Assembly (NCBI RefSeq): GCF_000287675.1
Contig: NZ_ALJL01000022.1
Coordinates: forward strand, 1 to 64,000
Reading direction: 5' to 3'
Source: Lachnoanaerobaculum sp. ICM7
GTDB taxonomy: Bacteria; Bacillota; Clostridia; Lachnospirales; Lachnospiraceae
Length of the DNA: 64,000 nucleotides
A program made the position numbers and the translations under genes. Under the pieces are notes generated by a model, which saw only the letters and a program-made list of their open reading frames with translations, was not told the origin of the DNA and did no database searches. This document shows positions 42,288-50,930 of the stretch, in pieces. The first letter of the stretch is position 1. Every line of letters begins with the position of its first letter.

Positions 42288-43471
42288 TGAAGTACAAATC
42301 ATTTTTAATTAAATACGGTGAGATAGGTGTAAAGGGTAAAAACAGATATATGTTTGAAGATGCCCTTATGAAACAGATAAGAACCGCCTTAAAAGAAGTA
42401 GAAGGAAAGTTTAATGTATCCAAGGAACTTGGAAGAATCTATGTGGACATGGATGGCGATTATGATTATGAGGAAGCAATCGACAGACTCAGCAAGGTAT
42501 TCGGTATAGTCGGTATTTGTCCTATGGTCAGAATAGAGTCAAAGGATTATGAAAACCTTAAAGTAAAGGTGGTGGAATATGTGGATGCGGTGTATCCCGA
42601 CAAGAACTTTACTTTCAAGGTAGATACAAGAAGAGCCGATAAGAGTTTCCCGGGAACATCAGAGAGCATCAATGCGGAACTCGGAGAGGTGATTTTAAAT
42701 GCATTTCCACAGATGAAGGTTAATGTAAGAAAGCCTGATGTACTTATAAAGGTTGAGATAAGAACATATATAAATATATATTCGGTTGAAATACCGGGAC
42801 CGGGCGGAATGCCTATAGGTACAAACGGAAGTGCAATGCTCCTTCTTTCGGGCGGTATAGATTCACCGGTTGCCGGATATATGATTGCAAAAAGAGGAGT
42901 AAGAGTGGAGGCTGTATACTTCCATGCACCGCCTTATACTTCAGAAAGAGCCAAGAGAAAGGTTATAGAGCTTGCGGAGTTGGTTTCAAAATATACCGGT
43001 CCGGTAAATTTACATATAATAAACTTTACGGATATACAGCTTGCAATATATGAGCATTGTCCACATGATGAGCTTACTATCATTATGAGAAGATATATGA
43101 TGAAGATAGCCGAAAGAATTGCTGTAGAAAACGGCGATCAGGCTCTTATTACAGGTGAGAGTATAGGACAGGTGGCTTCTCAGACAATACAGTCATTGCT
43201 TACTACAGATGCGGCGGCCTCTTTGCCTGTATTCAGGCCTCTGATAGGCTTTGATAAGCAGGAAATAGTAGAAATTTCAGAAAAAATAGGTACTTATGAG
43301 ACATCTATACAGCCTTATGAGGACTGCTGTACTATATTTGTGGCAAAGCATCCGGTGACAAAACCTGTTTTGGAAAATATAGAAAGGTCTGAAGAAAAGC
43401 TTGAAGGAATCATAGATGAGCTTATGGAAAAGGCCATGGAAACAAAGGAAAGAATTTTGGTGAAAGCCTGA
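42287..43471 (+). CDS. thiI: tRNA 4-thiouridine synthetase
   Basis: The 394-residue enzyme makes 4-thiouridine at tRNA position 8 and may feed thiazole synthesis. The N-terminal ferredoxin-like and THUMP domains (to about residue 165) are followed by a PP-loop ATPase domain with LLLSGGIDSPVAGYM near residue 182. The late TGESIGQVASQT segment is also typical. The C-terminal rhodanese domain of the E. coli enzyme is absent, as in most Firmicutes. It overlaps the desulfurase stop. Confidence 0.95.
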   Translation: MKYKSFLIKYGEIGVKGKNRYMFEDALMKQIRTALKEVEGKFNVSKELGRIYVDMDGDYDYEEAIDRLSKVFGIVGICPMVRIESKDYENLKVKVVEYVDAVYPDKNFTFKVDTRRADKSFPGTSESINAELGEVILNAFPQMKVNVRKPDVLIKVEIRTYINIYSVEIPGPGGMPIGTNGSAMLLLSGGIDSPVAGYMIAKRGVRVEAVYFHAPPYTSERAKRKVIELAELVSKYTGPVNLHIINFTDIQLAIYEHCPHDELTIIMRRYMMKIAERIAVENGDQALITGESIGQVASQTIQSLLTTDAAASLPVFRPLIGFDKQEIVEISEKIGTYETSIQPYEDCCTIFVAKHPVTKPVLENIERSEEKLEGIIDELMEKAMETKERILVKA

Positions 43472-43513
43472 AATAAAAAATTCCGGCAGGTAATCCTGCC
43501 GGAATTAAAAAAT
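43472..43513. terminator. Bidirectional terminator between thiI and the HPr-like gene
   Basis: AATTCCGGCAGG (43479-43490) and CCTGCCGGAATT (43495-43506) are perfect 12-base arms with a TAAT loop. A/T runs lie on both sides. Confidence 0.92.
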
Positions 43514-43516
43514 AAA

Positions 43517-43750
43517 TTATTTGATGATATATGGAGAGAGTGCCTCAAGTATCTGCTCTACATTATCCTCTGCGTGAATGTTAAGATCGATCGGCTTTGA
43601 CAGATCCAAGCTGAAGATACCCATTATTGATTTTGCATCTATAACATATCTTCCTGAAACCAAGTCAAAGTCTACATCGTACTTAGCTAAGTCATTTACA
43701 AATGACTTTACTTTGTCAATAGAATTAAGGGAAATTTGAACTGTTTTCAT
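43517..43750 (-). CDS. HPr-like protein lacking the active-site histidine
   Basis: The 77-residue protein has an HPr-like fold pattern. The region around residues 37-46 (IDAKSIMGIFSLDLSKPI) matches the regulatory Ser46 region of HPr, with Ser41 in AKS. The site where HPr has GLHxRPA reads SIDKVKSF, so no phosphorylatable histidine is present. It cannot relay PTS phosphate and may be a regulatory or structural relative, as Crh is. I chose the ATG at 43750 because GGAGGATT precedes it; the longer open frame is noncoding. It is divergent from mtaB. Confidence 0.8.
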   Translation of the reverse strand: MKTVQISLNSIDKVKSFVNDLAKYDVDFDLVSGRYVIDAKSIMGIFSLDLSKPIDLNIHAEDNVEQILEALSPYIIK

Positions 43751-43884
43751 ATAATCCTCCATGAAAAAAATATTGCGATAAATGCAACAGATACTTTCAG
43801 GTATTTGCACATTTAAATCTATGTATATCCTATATAAATTTTTAAGTAAAGTCAATGACATTTGATAAGTTAGAAAGGTTTTTT

Positions 43885-45258
43885 ATGAAAACTGTTGCGT
43901 TTCATACACTTGGCTGCAAAGTAAATACATATGAGACAGAGGCGATGCAGCAGCTTATGGAGTCTGCAGGCTATAGATGTGTCGATTTCACAGAAAGAGC
44001 GGATGTTTATATAATAAATACCTGTTCGGTCACAAATATTGCAGACAGAAAATCAAGACAAATGCTTCACAGAGCCAGAAAGATGAATGAGGATGCCATA
44101 GTAGTTGCGGCAGGATGCTATGTGGAGTCTGCAAAGAATAAGATAGATGAAGATCTGAGTATAGATATAATCGTAGGAAATAATAATAAGAATGATATTG
44201 TAAATATAATAAACGAATATTTACAGGATAAAATAAAGAATAAATTCATCATTGATATAAATAAAGAGACTGAGTATGAGGAATTTAATATACGAAAAAT
44301 AAACGACCATACCAGAGCTTTTATAAAGGTTCAGGACGGATGCAATCAGTTTTGTTCGTATTGCATTATTCCTTTTACCAGAGGCAGGGTAAGAAGCAGA
44401 AAGATGGAAAATATACTTGATGAGGTGAAAAATCTCTCGGCTTCAGGATATAAGGAAATAGTACTTACAGGTATACATCTCTCATCATATGGAGTGGACT
44501 TTTTGGATGAGTCCTATAATAAGAGAATGGAAAAACTTACTCGTACTGAGGAAAGTGATGAGGAATTTGTTACCAAGAATGAGCTTCTTTGTCTGATAGA
44601 AAATATTGCGAATGTAGAGGGAATAGAGAGAGTACGTATCGGTTCTTTGGAGCCTAGGATTATACAGGAAAACTTTATTAAAAGTCTCAGCAATATAGAT
44701 AAGTTTTGTCCTCATTTTCATTTAAGTTTACAAAGCGGCTGTGATAAGACTCTAAAAAGTATGAACAGAAAGTACACTGCCGATGAGTTTTATGAGGGAG
44801 TAAAACTTATAAGAAAATATTTTGATTCACCTGCTATTACCACAGATATTATTGTGGGATTTCCGGGAGAAACAAAGACGGACTTTGAAGAGAGTAAAGC
44901 TTTCGTAGAAAAGGTAAAATTCTATGAGACACATATCTTCCCTTATTCCATAAGAGAAGGTACAAAGGCTGCAAATATGCCACAGGTGGACGGAAATGAG
45001 AAAGCACAGAGAGCAAATATTCTAAATGAAATCAATCTTAAAAATCAAAGGGAGTTTAGAGCTTCAAGGATTGGAAAAGAAGATGAGCTGCTTTGTGAGG
45101 AGATTTTCATAAAAGACGGAGTAGAATATTTTACAGGTTATACAAAGGAATATGTGAAGGTTGCTGTTTTAAACAGTGATTTAAAGACTAATGATATAGT
45201 AAGCGGAAAGATAGTTGATTTTCTTACAGACGATATTTTATTGCTTGAGAAATCATAG
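43885..45258 (+). CDS. mtaB: tRNA t6A37 methylthiotransferase MtaB
   Basis: The 457-residue radical-SAM enzyme adds a methylthio group to t6A at tRNA position 37. The N-terminal UPF0004 domain has three cluster cysteines in HTLGCKVN, INTCSVTN and AAGCYVES. The radical-SAM triad is CNQFCSYC near residue 150, followed by IIPFTRGRVRSR. A C-terminal TRAM domain closes the protein. I chose ATG 43885 because AGAAAGG precedes it and the family starts KTVAFHTLGC; the earlier in-frame start adds ten unrelated residues. Confidence 0.95.
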   Translation: MKTVAFHTLGCKVNTYETEAMQQLMESAGYRCVDFTERADVYIINTCSVTNIADRKSRQMLHRARKMNEDAIVVAAGCYVESAKNKIDEDLSIDIIVGNNNKNDIVNIINEYLQDKIKNKFIIDINKETEYEEFNIRKINDHTRAFIKVQDGCNQFCSYCIIPFTRGRVRSRKMENILDEVKNLSASGYKEIVLTGIHLSSYGVDFLDESYNKRMEKLTRTEESDEEFVTKNELLCLIENIANVEGIERVRIGSLEPRIIQENFIKSLSNIDKFCPHFHLSLQSGCDKTLKSMNRKYTADEFYEGVKLIRKYFDSPAITTDIIVGFPGETKTDFEESKAFVEKVKFYETHIFPYSIREGTKAANMPQVDGNEKAQRANILNEINLKNQREFRASRIGKEDELLCEEIFIKDGVEYFTGYTKEYVKVAVLNSDLKTNDIVSGKIVDFLTDDILLLEKS

Positions 45259-45295
45259 ATATTAATTCTTTATTTTTTAATAAGAAAAAATAATA

Positions 45296-45324
45296 TTGCA
45301 TTATAACCTGTAATCGTATAAAAT
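45296..45324 (+). promoter_or_regulatory. Likely promoter of ireB
   Basis: TTGCAT (45296-45301) and TAAAAT (45319-45324) are 17 bases apart and about 30 bases before the ireB start. Confidence 0.55.
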
Positions 45325-45354
45325 CAATATTATTAGAAAAGGAAGCGTGACGGT

Positions 45355-45612
45355 ATGGATGTTCAGAATACACAATATTTTAGGGCAGTACAAGAAAATA
45401 AAATGGATGTGAATGAAGTGTTAAAGCTTGTGTATGAAGCTATGACAGAAAAAGGATACAATCCGTTGAATCAGATTGTTGGCTATGTGATGTCAGGAGA
45501 TCCGACATATATCACGAGTCATAAGAGTGCAAGAAGTCTTATCATGAAAGTAGAGCGTGATGAGATAGTCGAAGAGTTATTAAAAAGCTATATTGAAAAG
45601 AATCTTAGCTGA
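45355..45612 (+). CDS. ireB: IreB-family regulatory phosphoprotein
   Basis: The 85-residue protein matches UPF0297/IreB end to end: TQYFRA near the N-terminus, VYEAMTEKGYNPLNQIVGY in the middle, and DPTYITSHKSARSLI before the last helix. In Enterococcus IreB is a substrate of the PASTA Ser/Thr kinase IreK and opposes cephalosporin resistance. The N-terminal threonine (T6) is the likely phosphosite by analogy. It precedes ruvX, the normal Firmicutes order. Confidence 0.95.
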   Translation: MDVQNTQYFRAVQENKMDVNEVLKLVYEAMTEKGYNPLNQIVGYVMSGDPTYITSHKSARSLIMKVERDEIVEELLKSYIEKNLS

Positions 45613-45745
45613 ACTTTTTTGAGATAAAATCTCATCAAGCCGCGTGATGGACCTTCTGGGGCTGGGTCATACAACAAAACATATTTAAAAGTATGAGATA
45701 AGATGTATGAAGAAGTTTGCTTTGCCGGTAGACTTCTTTTTATAT
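45613..45745 (+). other. Structured gap between ireB and ruvX
   Basis: It begins with the hairpin TGAGAT-AAA-ATCTCA (45620-45634). It continues with a GACC...GGTC hairpin and CATAC/GTATG pairs, and ends in a terminator (45711-45741). The gap holds no open frame of useful size. It may be a small RNA or a leader that controls ruvX. I could not match it to 6S RNA, SRP RNA or a known riboswitch. Confidence 0.4.
45711..45741 (+). terminator. Intrinsic terminator before ruvX
   Basis: AGAAGTTTGC (45711-45720) pairs with GTAGACTTCT (45728-45737) with two G-U pairs. A T4-5 run follows. It lies about 25 bases before the ruvX start. Confidence 0.75.
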
Positions 45746-45764
45746 ATTGAATTTAGAGGTGAAT

Positions 45765-46196
45765 TTGAAAGAAAGAATCATGGGACTTGATTATGGTTCA
45801 AAGACTATAGGTGTGGCTATAAGTGACGCATTGGGACTTACCGCACAGCCTTTTGAAACCATAGAACGAAATGCGGAAAATAAACTCAGAAGATCTCTTG
45901 CAAGAATAGCGGAGATAGTCAAAGAGAAAGATATAAAGAAAATAGTAGTAGGTTTACCTGTAAATATGGACGGGGGCAGCGGTAAAAGAGTGGCTCTTAC
46001 TTTGGAATTTGTAGAAAAGTTGAAGTCAAGAGTTGATGTGCCCATCATTATGCAGGATGAAAGACTTACAACAAAAGAAGCGGATGAAATACTTGACGAA
46101 TCAGGTGTAAAAAAGCAGGACAGAAAACAGTTTATAGATCAGGTGGCGGCAAGTATTATATTGAAAGAATATATGGAGAAAGAAAATGGACAATAA
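45765..46196 (+). CDS. ruvX: RuvX/YqgF family Holliday junction resolvase-like nuclease
   Basis: The 143-residue RNase H-fold protein starts RIMGLDYGSKTIGVAISD, whose aspartate is the first catalytic residue. The second acidic residue lies in QDERLTT and the third in DQVAAS. It is linked to 16S rRNA 5' processing (YqgF) and possibly DNA junctions. I chose TTG 45765 because AGAGGTGA precedes it; TTG 45747 is upstream of that site and ATG 45780 would remove residues before the first strand. It overlaps the DUF1292 gene. Confidence 0.92.
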   Translation: MKERIMGLDYGSKTIGVAISDALGLTAQPFETIERNAENKLRRSLARIAEIVKEKDIKKIVVGLPVNMDGGSGKRVALTLEFVEKLKSRVDVPIIMQDERLTTKEADEILDESGVKKQDRKQFIDQVAASIILKEYMEKENGQ

Positions 46197-46455
46197 CAGC
46201 ATACATTTTGTAACAGAGGATGGGGAAAATATCGATTTTACAATTATAGATGAAACCAAGTTAAACGGTATCAGCTATATATTGGTTACAGACAGTCCGG
46301 ATGATGAAAGCGGAGACTGCTATATCATGAAAGATATTTCAAAAAAGGACGATGAAGAGGCCAATTATATTTTTGTAGAAGATGAGAAGGAACTGGATGC
46401 GGTATTTGAAATCTTTCAAAATATGATGGATGATGATGTTGAAATTATAAAATGA
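46186..46455 (+). CDS. DUF1292 protein (YrzB-like)
   Basis: The 89-residue acidic protein has the DUF1292 pattern: ENIDFTIIDETKLNGISYILVTD, a middle DCYIMKDI and the final ELDAVFEIFQNMMDDD. The function is unknown. The gene regularly sits after ruvX in Firmicutes, here overlapping it by 11 bases. A Fur-family gene that often follows in clostridia is absent. Confidence 0.92.
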   Translation: MDNNSIHFVTEDGENIDFTIIDETKLNGISYILVTDSPDDESGDCYIMKDISKKDDEEANYIFVEDEKELDAVFEIFQNMMDDDVEIIK

Positions 46456-46514
46456 GTTACCCTTGTTCGGTAATCATTATGTGAATATAAGTACAAATAA
46501 GAAAGGAATAAAAT

Positions 46515-48644
46515 TTGAACGAGAATGAGAAAAATCCGTTGCTGAATATGCAAAGAATTATGCAGGAAAGCAGGGAGTTAAGCGAAGCCGGTGCAACTGA
46601 GATGGGTGAGAGTGCATCGGAAAAGAAGGTTAAGAAGGAAAGAACCGTAAATGCAAGATTAAAGCATGAACAGGTGACAAAAAAGACTACAGGACAAAAA
46701 AAGAGTTCTGAAAAAGATAAAAAGTCTGAAAACGGTACAAAAACTTCAGAAGAAAATAAACCGGTTGAGAAAAAACAGACTAAAAAAACTGCAAGTAAAA
46801 GAGTAAAGCCTGCAGAAAGCACCAAAGAGGACGTAGTCCTTAATGACAGTCAGGTTTCGGATACAAAGAAAAATAAAGCAAGATATGTCGGACCTGCAGA
46901 TAAGAATGTGCCTTCTTTGGCTGAACAGGTATCAAGTATTTTGATGGAAAATACAAATAAAAAGAGAAGAGGCAGAGTCGCTAAAAAGTCAAATAAAAAG
47001 GTGAAAATCATACCGCTTGGAGGACTTGAGCAGATAGGTATGAATATCACAGCTTTTGAATATGATGACAGTATTATGGTAGTGGATTGCGGACTGGCAT
47101 TCCCAAGTGATGATATGCTTGGAATAGATCTTGTAATTCCGGATATCACATATTTAAAGGACAACTATCTTAAAGTAAAGGGCTTTTGTATAACTCACGG
47201 TCATGAGGATCATATCGGTGCGCTGCCATATATTTTAAAGCAGCTAAATGTACCTGTATACGGTACAAGACTGACCTGTGCTTTGATTGAAAAGAAACTT
47301 AAAGAGCATCAAATTGATGATACCGCAAAGCTTCATATAGTTAAATATGGTGATACTGTAACTCTCGGCGATTTTAAGGTGGAGTTTGTGAAGACAAATC
47401 ACTCTATAGCCGATGCGGCATCACTTGCAATATTTACACCGGCAGGTACAATATTCCACACCGGAGACTTTAAGGTGGACTATACACCTGTATTCGGAGA
47501 TCCGGCAGATCTTGGAAGAATGGCCGAAATCGGTAAGGCCGGTTGTCTTGCTATGCTTTCGGATTCTACCAATGCTACAAGACCGGGATTTACCATGTCT
47601 GAGAGAACGGTCGGAAAGACTTTTGATTTGATATTTGCCGAGCATAGAGACAGCAGAATAATAGTTGCCACCTTTGCATCAAATGTGGACAGAGTACAGC
47701 AGATAATAAATACGGCATATAAGTATGACAGAAAAGTTGTGGTGGAAGGACGAAGCATGGTAAATGTTATCGGAACCGCCGCAGAGCTCGGATATATTGA
47801 TATTCCTGAGGGAACACTTATAGATATAGATCATCTGAAGGACTATCCGCTTGAAAAGACTGTAATTATTACTACGGGAAGTCAGGGTGAGTCCATGGCG
47901 GCTCTTTCAAGAATGGCTTCATCAATCCACAGGAAAGTGGAGATTGTACCGGAAGATGTTATTATAATGAGTTCAACCCCTATTCCGGGAAATGAAAAGG
48001 CCGTATCAAAGGTTATAAATGAGCTTTCAATGAAGGGTGCAGAGGTTATCTTCCAGGATACTCATGTATCGGGTCACGCATGTCAGGAAGAGATAAAGCT
48101 TATGTATTCACTTTTAAAGCCTAAGTTTGCACTGCCTGTGCACGGTGAATACAGACATCTTATGGCAGGAAAAGGACTTGCAGAGGCTGTTGGAATCCCA
48201 AGTGAGAATGTACTTATCATGTCAAGCGGTGATGTGGTCGAACTTAGTGAGGATTCATGTAAGATAACAGGTCATGTAGAGGCCGGCGGAGTCTTTGTAG
48301 ACGGCCTTGGAGTAGGTGATGTAGGAAATATTGTGCTTCGTGATAGGCAAAGCTTGTCACAAAATGGTATAATAATAGTGGCAATGAGTCTTGAACATGG
48401 AACAAACAGACTTTTATCAGGTCCCGACATAGTTTCAAGGGGCTTTGTATATGTAAGAGAGTCTACAGATTTGATGAACGAGGCAAGCGCAGTTGTCAGA
48501 GAGGCTGTGGCGGATTGTCTTCATGCCAGAATCACAGACTGGTCAAAGATAAAGAATGTTGTAAGAGATTCTTTAAGCGAGTTTTTGTGGAAGAGGATGA
48601 AGAGAAATCCTGTAATATTGCCAATAATAATGGAGATACATTAG
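46515..48644 (+). CDS. rnj: Ribonuclease J with long basic N-terminal extension
   Basis: The 709-residue metallo-beta-lactamase/beta-CASP nuclease degrades and matures RNA by endo- and 5'-3' exonucleolytic cleavage. The catalytic core begins near residue 155 (KIIPLGGLEQIGMNITAFEYDD). It has HGHEDHIGALPY near 235, FHTGDFKVDYTP near 315, and STPIPGNEKAV in the beta-CASP part. Residues 1-150 are rich in Lys, Glu, Ser and Thr and look disordered; typical RNase J1 lacks this, giving about 550 residues. The start is TTG with GAAAGGA upstream. It is followed by a short MltG-like gene after 3 bases. Confidence 0.94.
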   Translation: MNENEKNPLLNMQRIMQESRELSEAGATEMGESASEKKVKKERTVNARLKHEQVTKKTTGQKKSSEKDKKSENGTKTSEENKPVEKKQTKKTASKRVKPAESTKEDVVLNDSQVSDTKKNKARYVGPADKNVPSLAEQVSSILMENTNKKRRGRVAKKSNKKVKIIPLGGLEQIGMNITAFEYDDSIMVVDCGLAFPSDDMLGIDLVIPDITYLKDNYLKVKGFCITHGHEDHIGALPYILKQLNVPVYGTRLTCALIEKKLKEHQIDDTAKLHIVKYGDTVTLGDFKVEFVKTNHSIADAASLAIFTPAGTIFHTGDFKVDYTPVFGDPADLGRMAEIGKAGCLAMLSDSTNATRPGFTMSERTVGKTFDLIFAEHRDSRIIVATFASNVDRVQQIINTAYKYDRKVVVEGRSMVNVIGTAAELGYIDIPEGTLIDIDHLKDYPLEKTVIITTGSQGESMAALSRMASSIHRKVEIVPEDVIIMSSTPIPGNEKAVSKVINELSMKGAEVIFQDTHVSGHACQEEIKLMYSLLKPKFALPVHGEYRHLMAGKGLAEAVGIPSENVLIMSSGDVVELSEDSCKITGHVEAGGVFVDGLGVGDVGNIVLRDRQSLSQNGIIIVAMSLEHGTNRLLSGPDIVSRGFVYVRESTDLMNEASAVVREAVADCLHARITDWSKIKNVVRDSLSEFLWKRMKRNPVILPIIMEIH

Positions 48645-48647
48645 TAA

Positions 48648-49049
48648 ATGAGCAAAGAAACTACATCAAAAAGGAAAACAAAGAGAAGAGTTGCTTCTTT
48701 TTTCGGAAGATTAATCATGTATATTATGATACTGGGATTGATAGCGGGTATACCGTTTGCCTATAATTTCGGACATAGTGTATTCTATGCCTCAAGTGTG
48801 GATTCACCACCGGGCAACAATGTTCAGGTGAATATAACGGAAGGTATGAATTTTGATGAACTTGCCGATATACTTTATGATAAGGGTGTCATAGAAAACA
48901 AGTTTTCCTTTAAGATACAGGCAAAGTTTTTTGAAATCAGAATGCATGCAGGGGATTATACATTTAACACATCACAGACAACAAGACAGATGCTTGAGAT
49001 GATTGATGACGGAGTTTTGGAGAATAATGTAAATGATAACAAATCTTAA
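48648..49049 (+). CDS. Short MltG/YceG-like membrane protein
   Basis: The 133-residue protein has a basic N-terminus, one membrane helix (about residues 21-43), and a domain resembling the LysM-like first part of MltG (VNITEGMNFDELADILYDKGVI, then MHAGDYTFNTSQTTRQML). The catalytic YceG domain with its glutamate is missing; full MltG is about 340 residues. Its place before trmR matches mltG in Bacillus, so it is a reduced MltG-like protein. It cannot cut glycan strands unaided and may bind or regulate. Its stop overlaps trmR. Confidence 0.82.
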   Translation: MSKETTSKRKTKRRVASFFGRLIMYIMILGLIAGIPFAYNFGHSVFYASSVDSPPGNNVQVNITEGMNFDELADILYDKGVIENKFSFKIQAKFFEIRMHAGDYTFNTSQTTRQMLEMIDDGVLENNVNDNKS

Positions 49050-49680
49050 GGTTTTAGAATATTTGGATATTATTTCTCCCGTCAATTCACAGACTGTAGA
49101 GGAAATCAGGTCTGTTGCAAAGGAAAACTATATTCCGATAATAAAAAGAGACACTGAAAATCTTTTGAAATTTGTTTTGAAAATGCAAAATCCCAAGTCG
49201 ATTTTGGAGATAGGTTGTGCTGTCGGGTATTCAGCCATAATTATGCTGGAAAACTCCGATGCGGATATAGTAACTGTTGAAAAGATGCCTGAGAGAGTGG
49301 AAGAAGCTAAAAAAAATATTAAGTATGCTAATCTGGAAGACAGAGCGAAAATCATTGAGGGCGATGCCGGGGAAATACTGGAAAGTCTTGTAAATGAAAA
49401 TAAAAAATTTGATTTTATTTTCATGGATGCGGCAAAGGCACAGTATATTACATGGTTGCCAACGGTGAAAGCTCTTTTGAAGGATAAGGGAATAATTTTT
49501 TCGGATAATTGTTTGCAGGAGGGAGACTTGTTAGAGTCTTCCTTTGCAATAAGAAAAAGAGATAAGACCATACATAAGAGAATGAGAGATTATATTTATC
49601 TTCTTTTACATGATGAAGATTTGGAGTCATGGATATTTTCAATAGGAGATGGAGTTTTACTTAGCAGAAGTAGGAGGTAA
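49033..49680 (+). CDS. trmR: tRNA 5-hydroxyuridine methyltransferase
   Basis: The 215-residue class I SAM methyltransferase has LEIGCAVGYSAIIML near residue 55 and FIFMDAAKAQYITW near residue 132, the metal-dependent O-methyltransferase pattern. TrmR (YrrM) makes 5-methoxyuridine at the tRNA wobble position, using hydroxyuridine made by U32-family TrhP. The U32 gene follows directly, supporting this over a catechol-type role. It overlaps the MltG-like gene. Confidence 0.9.
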   Translation: MITNLKVLEYLDIISPVNSQTVEEIRSVAKENYIPIIKRDTENLLKFVLKMQNPKSILEIGCAVGYSAIIMLENSDADIVTVEKMPERVEEAKKNIKYANLEDRAKIIEGDAGEILESLVNENKKFDFIFMDAAKAQYITWLPTVKALLKDKGIIFSDNCLQEGDLLESSFAIRKRDKTIHKRMRDYIYLLLHDEDLESWIFSIGDGVLLSRSRR

Positions 49681-49681
49681 A

Positions 49682-50920
49682 TTGAGAGATTTAGAACTTT
49701 TAATACCGGCAGGCAATCTTGAAAACCTTAAGGTTGCGATAGATTACGGTGCCGATGCGGTATATATAGGCGGTGAGTTTTTCAGCCTGAGAGCAAAGGC
49801 AAAGAATTTTACAAAAGAGGATATGAAGTCCGGAATAAAATATGCACATGAAAGAGGCAAAAAGGTCTATGTAACGGCCAATATCCTTGGACATAATGAT
49901 GATTTGGATGCGGCGAGAGGCTATTTTGAGGAATTAAAAGAAATAGGACCTGACGCTCTCATAATATCGGACCCGGGAATATTTACAGTGGCAAAGGAAG
50001 TCTGGCCTGAGGTGGAAATACATATATCAACACAGGCAAATAATACAAACTATGCTACTTACCTTTTTTGGTGGAAGCTTGGAGCCTCAAGAGTTGTTAC
50101 AGCCAGAGAGCTTTCACTTGAGGAGATAAAAAAAATCAGAGACAATATCCCTGAGGAGATGGAGATAGAGACATTTGTACATGGAGCTATGTGTATGTCA
50201 TACTCCGGAAGATGTTTGCTCAGCAATTTCTTTACAGGTAAAGATGCCAACCGTGGAGAATGTACTCATTCCTGCAGATGGAAATATTCCGTAGTGGAGG
50301 AAAAAAGACCGGGAGAGTATATGCCGGTTTATGAAAACGAGAGAGGAACATATATCTTCAATTCAAAAGATCTCTGTATGATTGAGTATATTCCGGAACT
50401 TATAGAGGCCGGTATAGACAGCTTTAAGATAGAGGGCAGAATGAAGACCGCACTCTATGTTGCAACTGTGGCAAGAACATACAGAAAGGCTATAGACGAT
50501 TATTTAAAATCGCCTGAGACCTTTAAAGAAAACCTTGAATGGTATAAATCAGAGATAGGAAAATGTACTTACAGAGAGTTTACTACCGGATTTTTCTTCG
50601 GAAAGCCTGACAGTGATACACAGATTTATGACAGCAATACCTATGTAAAAAATTATATTTATATAGGAACTGTAAATGAGGTGGATGAAAAGAACAGAGC
50701 GGTATTTAACCAGAAAAACAGATTCTTTGTGGGAGACAACATTGAGATTATGAAAAAGAACGGTGAAAATATATCTTTATGTGTTGAGTCTATTGAAGAT
50801 GAGAAGGATGAGAAGATGGAGAGTGCTCCACACCCTATGCAACTTTTGAAAGTGACATTTGATAAACAGCTAGCTGAAGAAGGAGATATATTACGAATTT
50901 ATAATCCCGAAAGACAGTAG
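49682..50920 (+). CDS. Peptidase U32 family tRNA hydroxylation protein (TrhP-like)
   Basis: The 412-residue protein starts LRDLELLIPAGNLENLKVAIDYGADAVYIGG. It has the U32 signature ETFVHGAMCMSYSGRCLLS near residue 165 and a GECTHSCRWKY cysteine cluster near 190. A C-terminal beta domain ends it. By the TrmR-TrhP pairing it likely hydroxylates tRNA U34 using prephenate. The start is TTG with AGGAGG upstream; the frame before it lies in trmR. Confidence 0.9.
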   Translation: MRDLELLIPAGNLENLKVAIDYGADAVYIGGEFFSLRAKAKNFTKEDMKSGIKYAHERGKKVYVTANILGHNDDLDAARGYFEELKEIGPDALIISDPGIFTVAKEVWPEVEIHISTQANNTNYATYLFWWKLGASRVVTARELSLEEIKKIRDNIPEEMEIETFVHGAMCMSYSGRCLLSNFFTGKDANRGECTHSCRWKYSVVEEKRPGEYMPVYENERGTYIFNSKDLCMIEYIPELIEAGIDSFKIEGRMKTALYVATVARTYRKAIDDYLKSPETFKENLEWYKSEIGKCTYREFTTGFFFGKPDSDTQIYDSNTYVKNYIYIGTVNEVDEKNRAVFNQKNRFFVGDNIEIMKKNGENISLCVESIEDEKDEKMESAPHPMQLLKVTFDKQLAEEGDILRIYNPERQ

Positions 50921-50930
50921 TGGAGGTATA

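Noticed and set aside
43751-43861. Longer start of the HPr-like protein
   Set aside because: The extra residues do not match HPr, and GGAGGATT precedes ATG 43750.
45613-45764. 6S RNA or SRP RNA in the ireB-ruvX gap
   Set aside because: The SRP loop motif and the long 6S rod with central bubble are not visible, so I left it as an unknown structured region.
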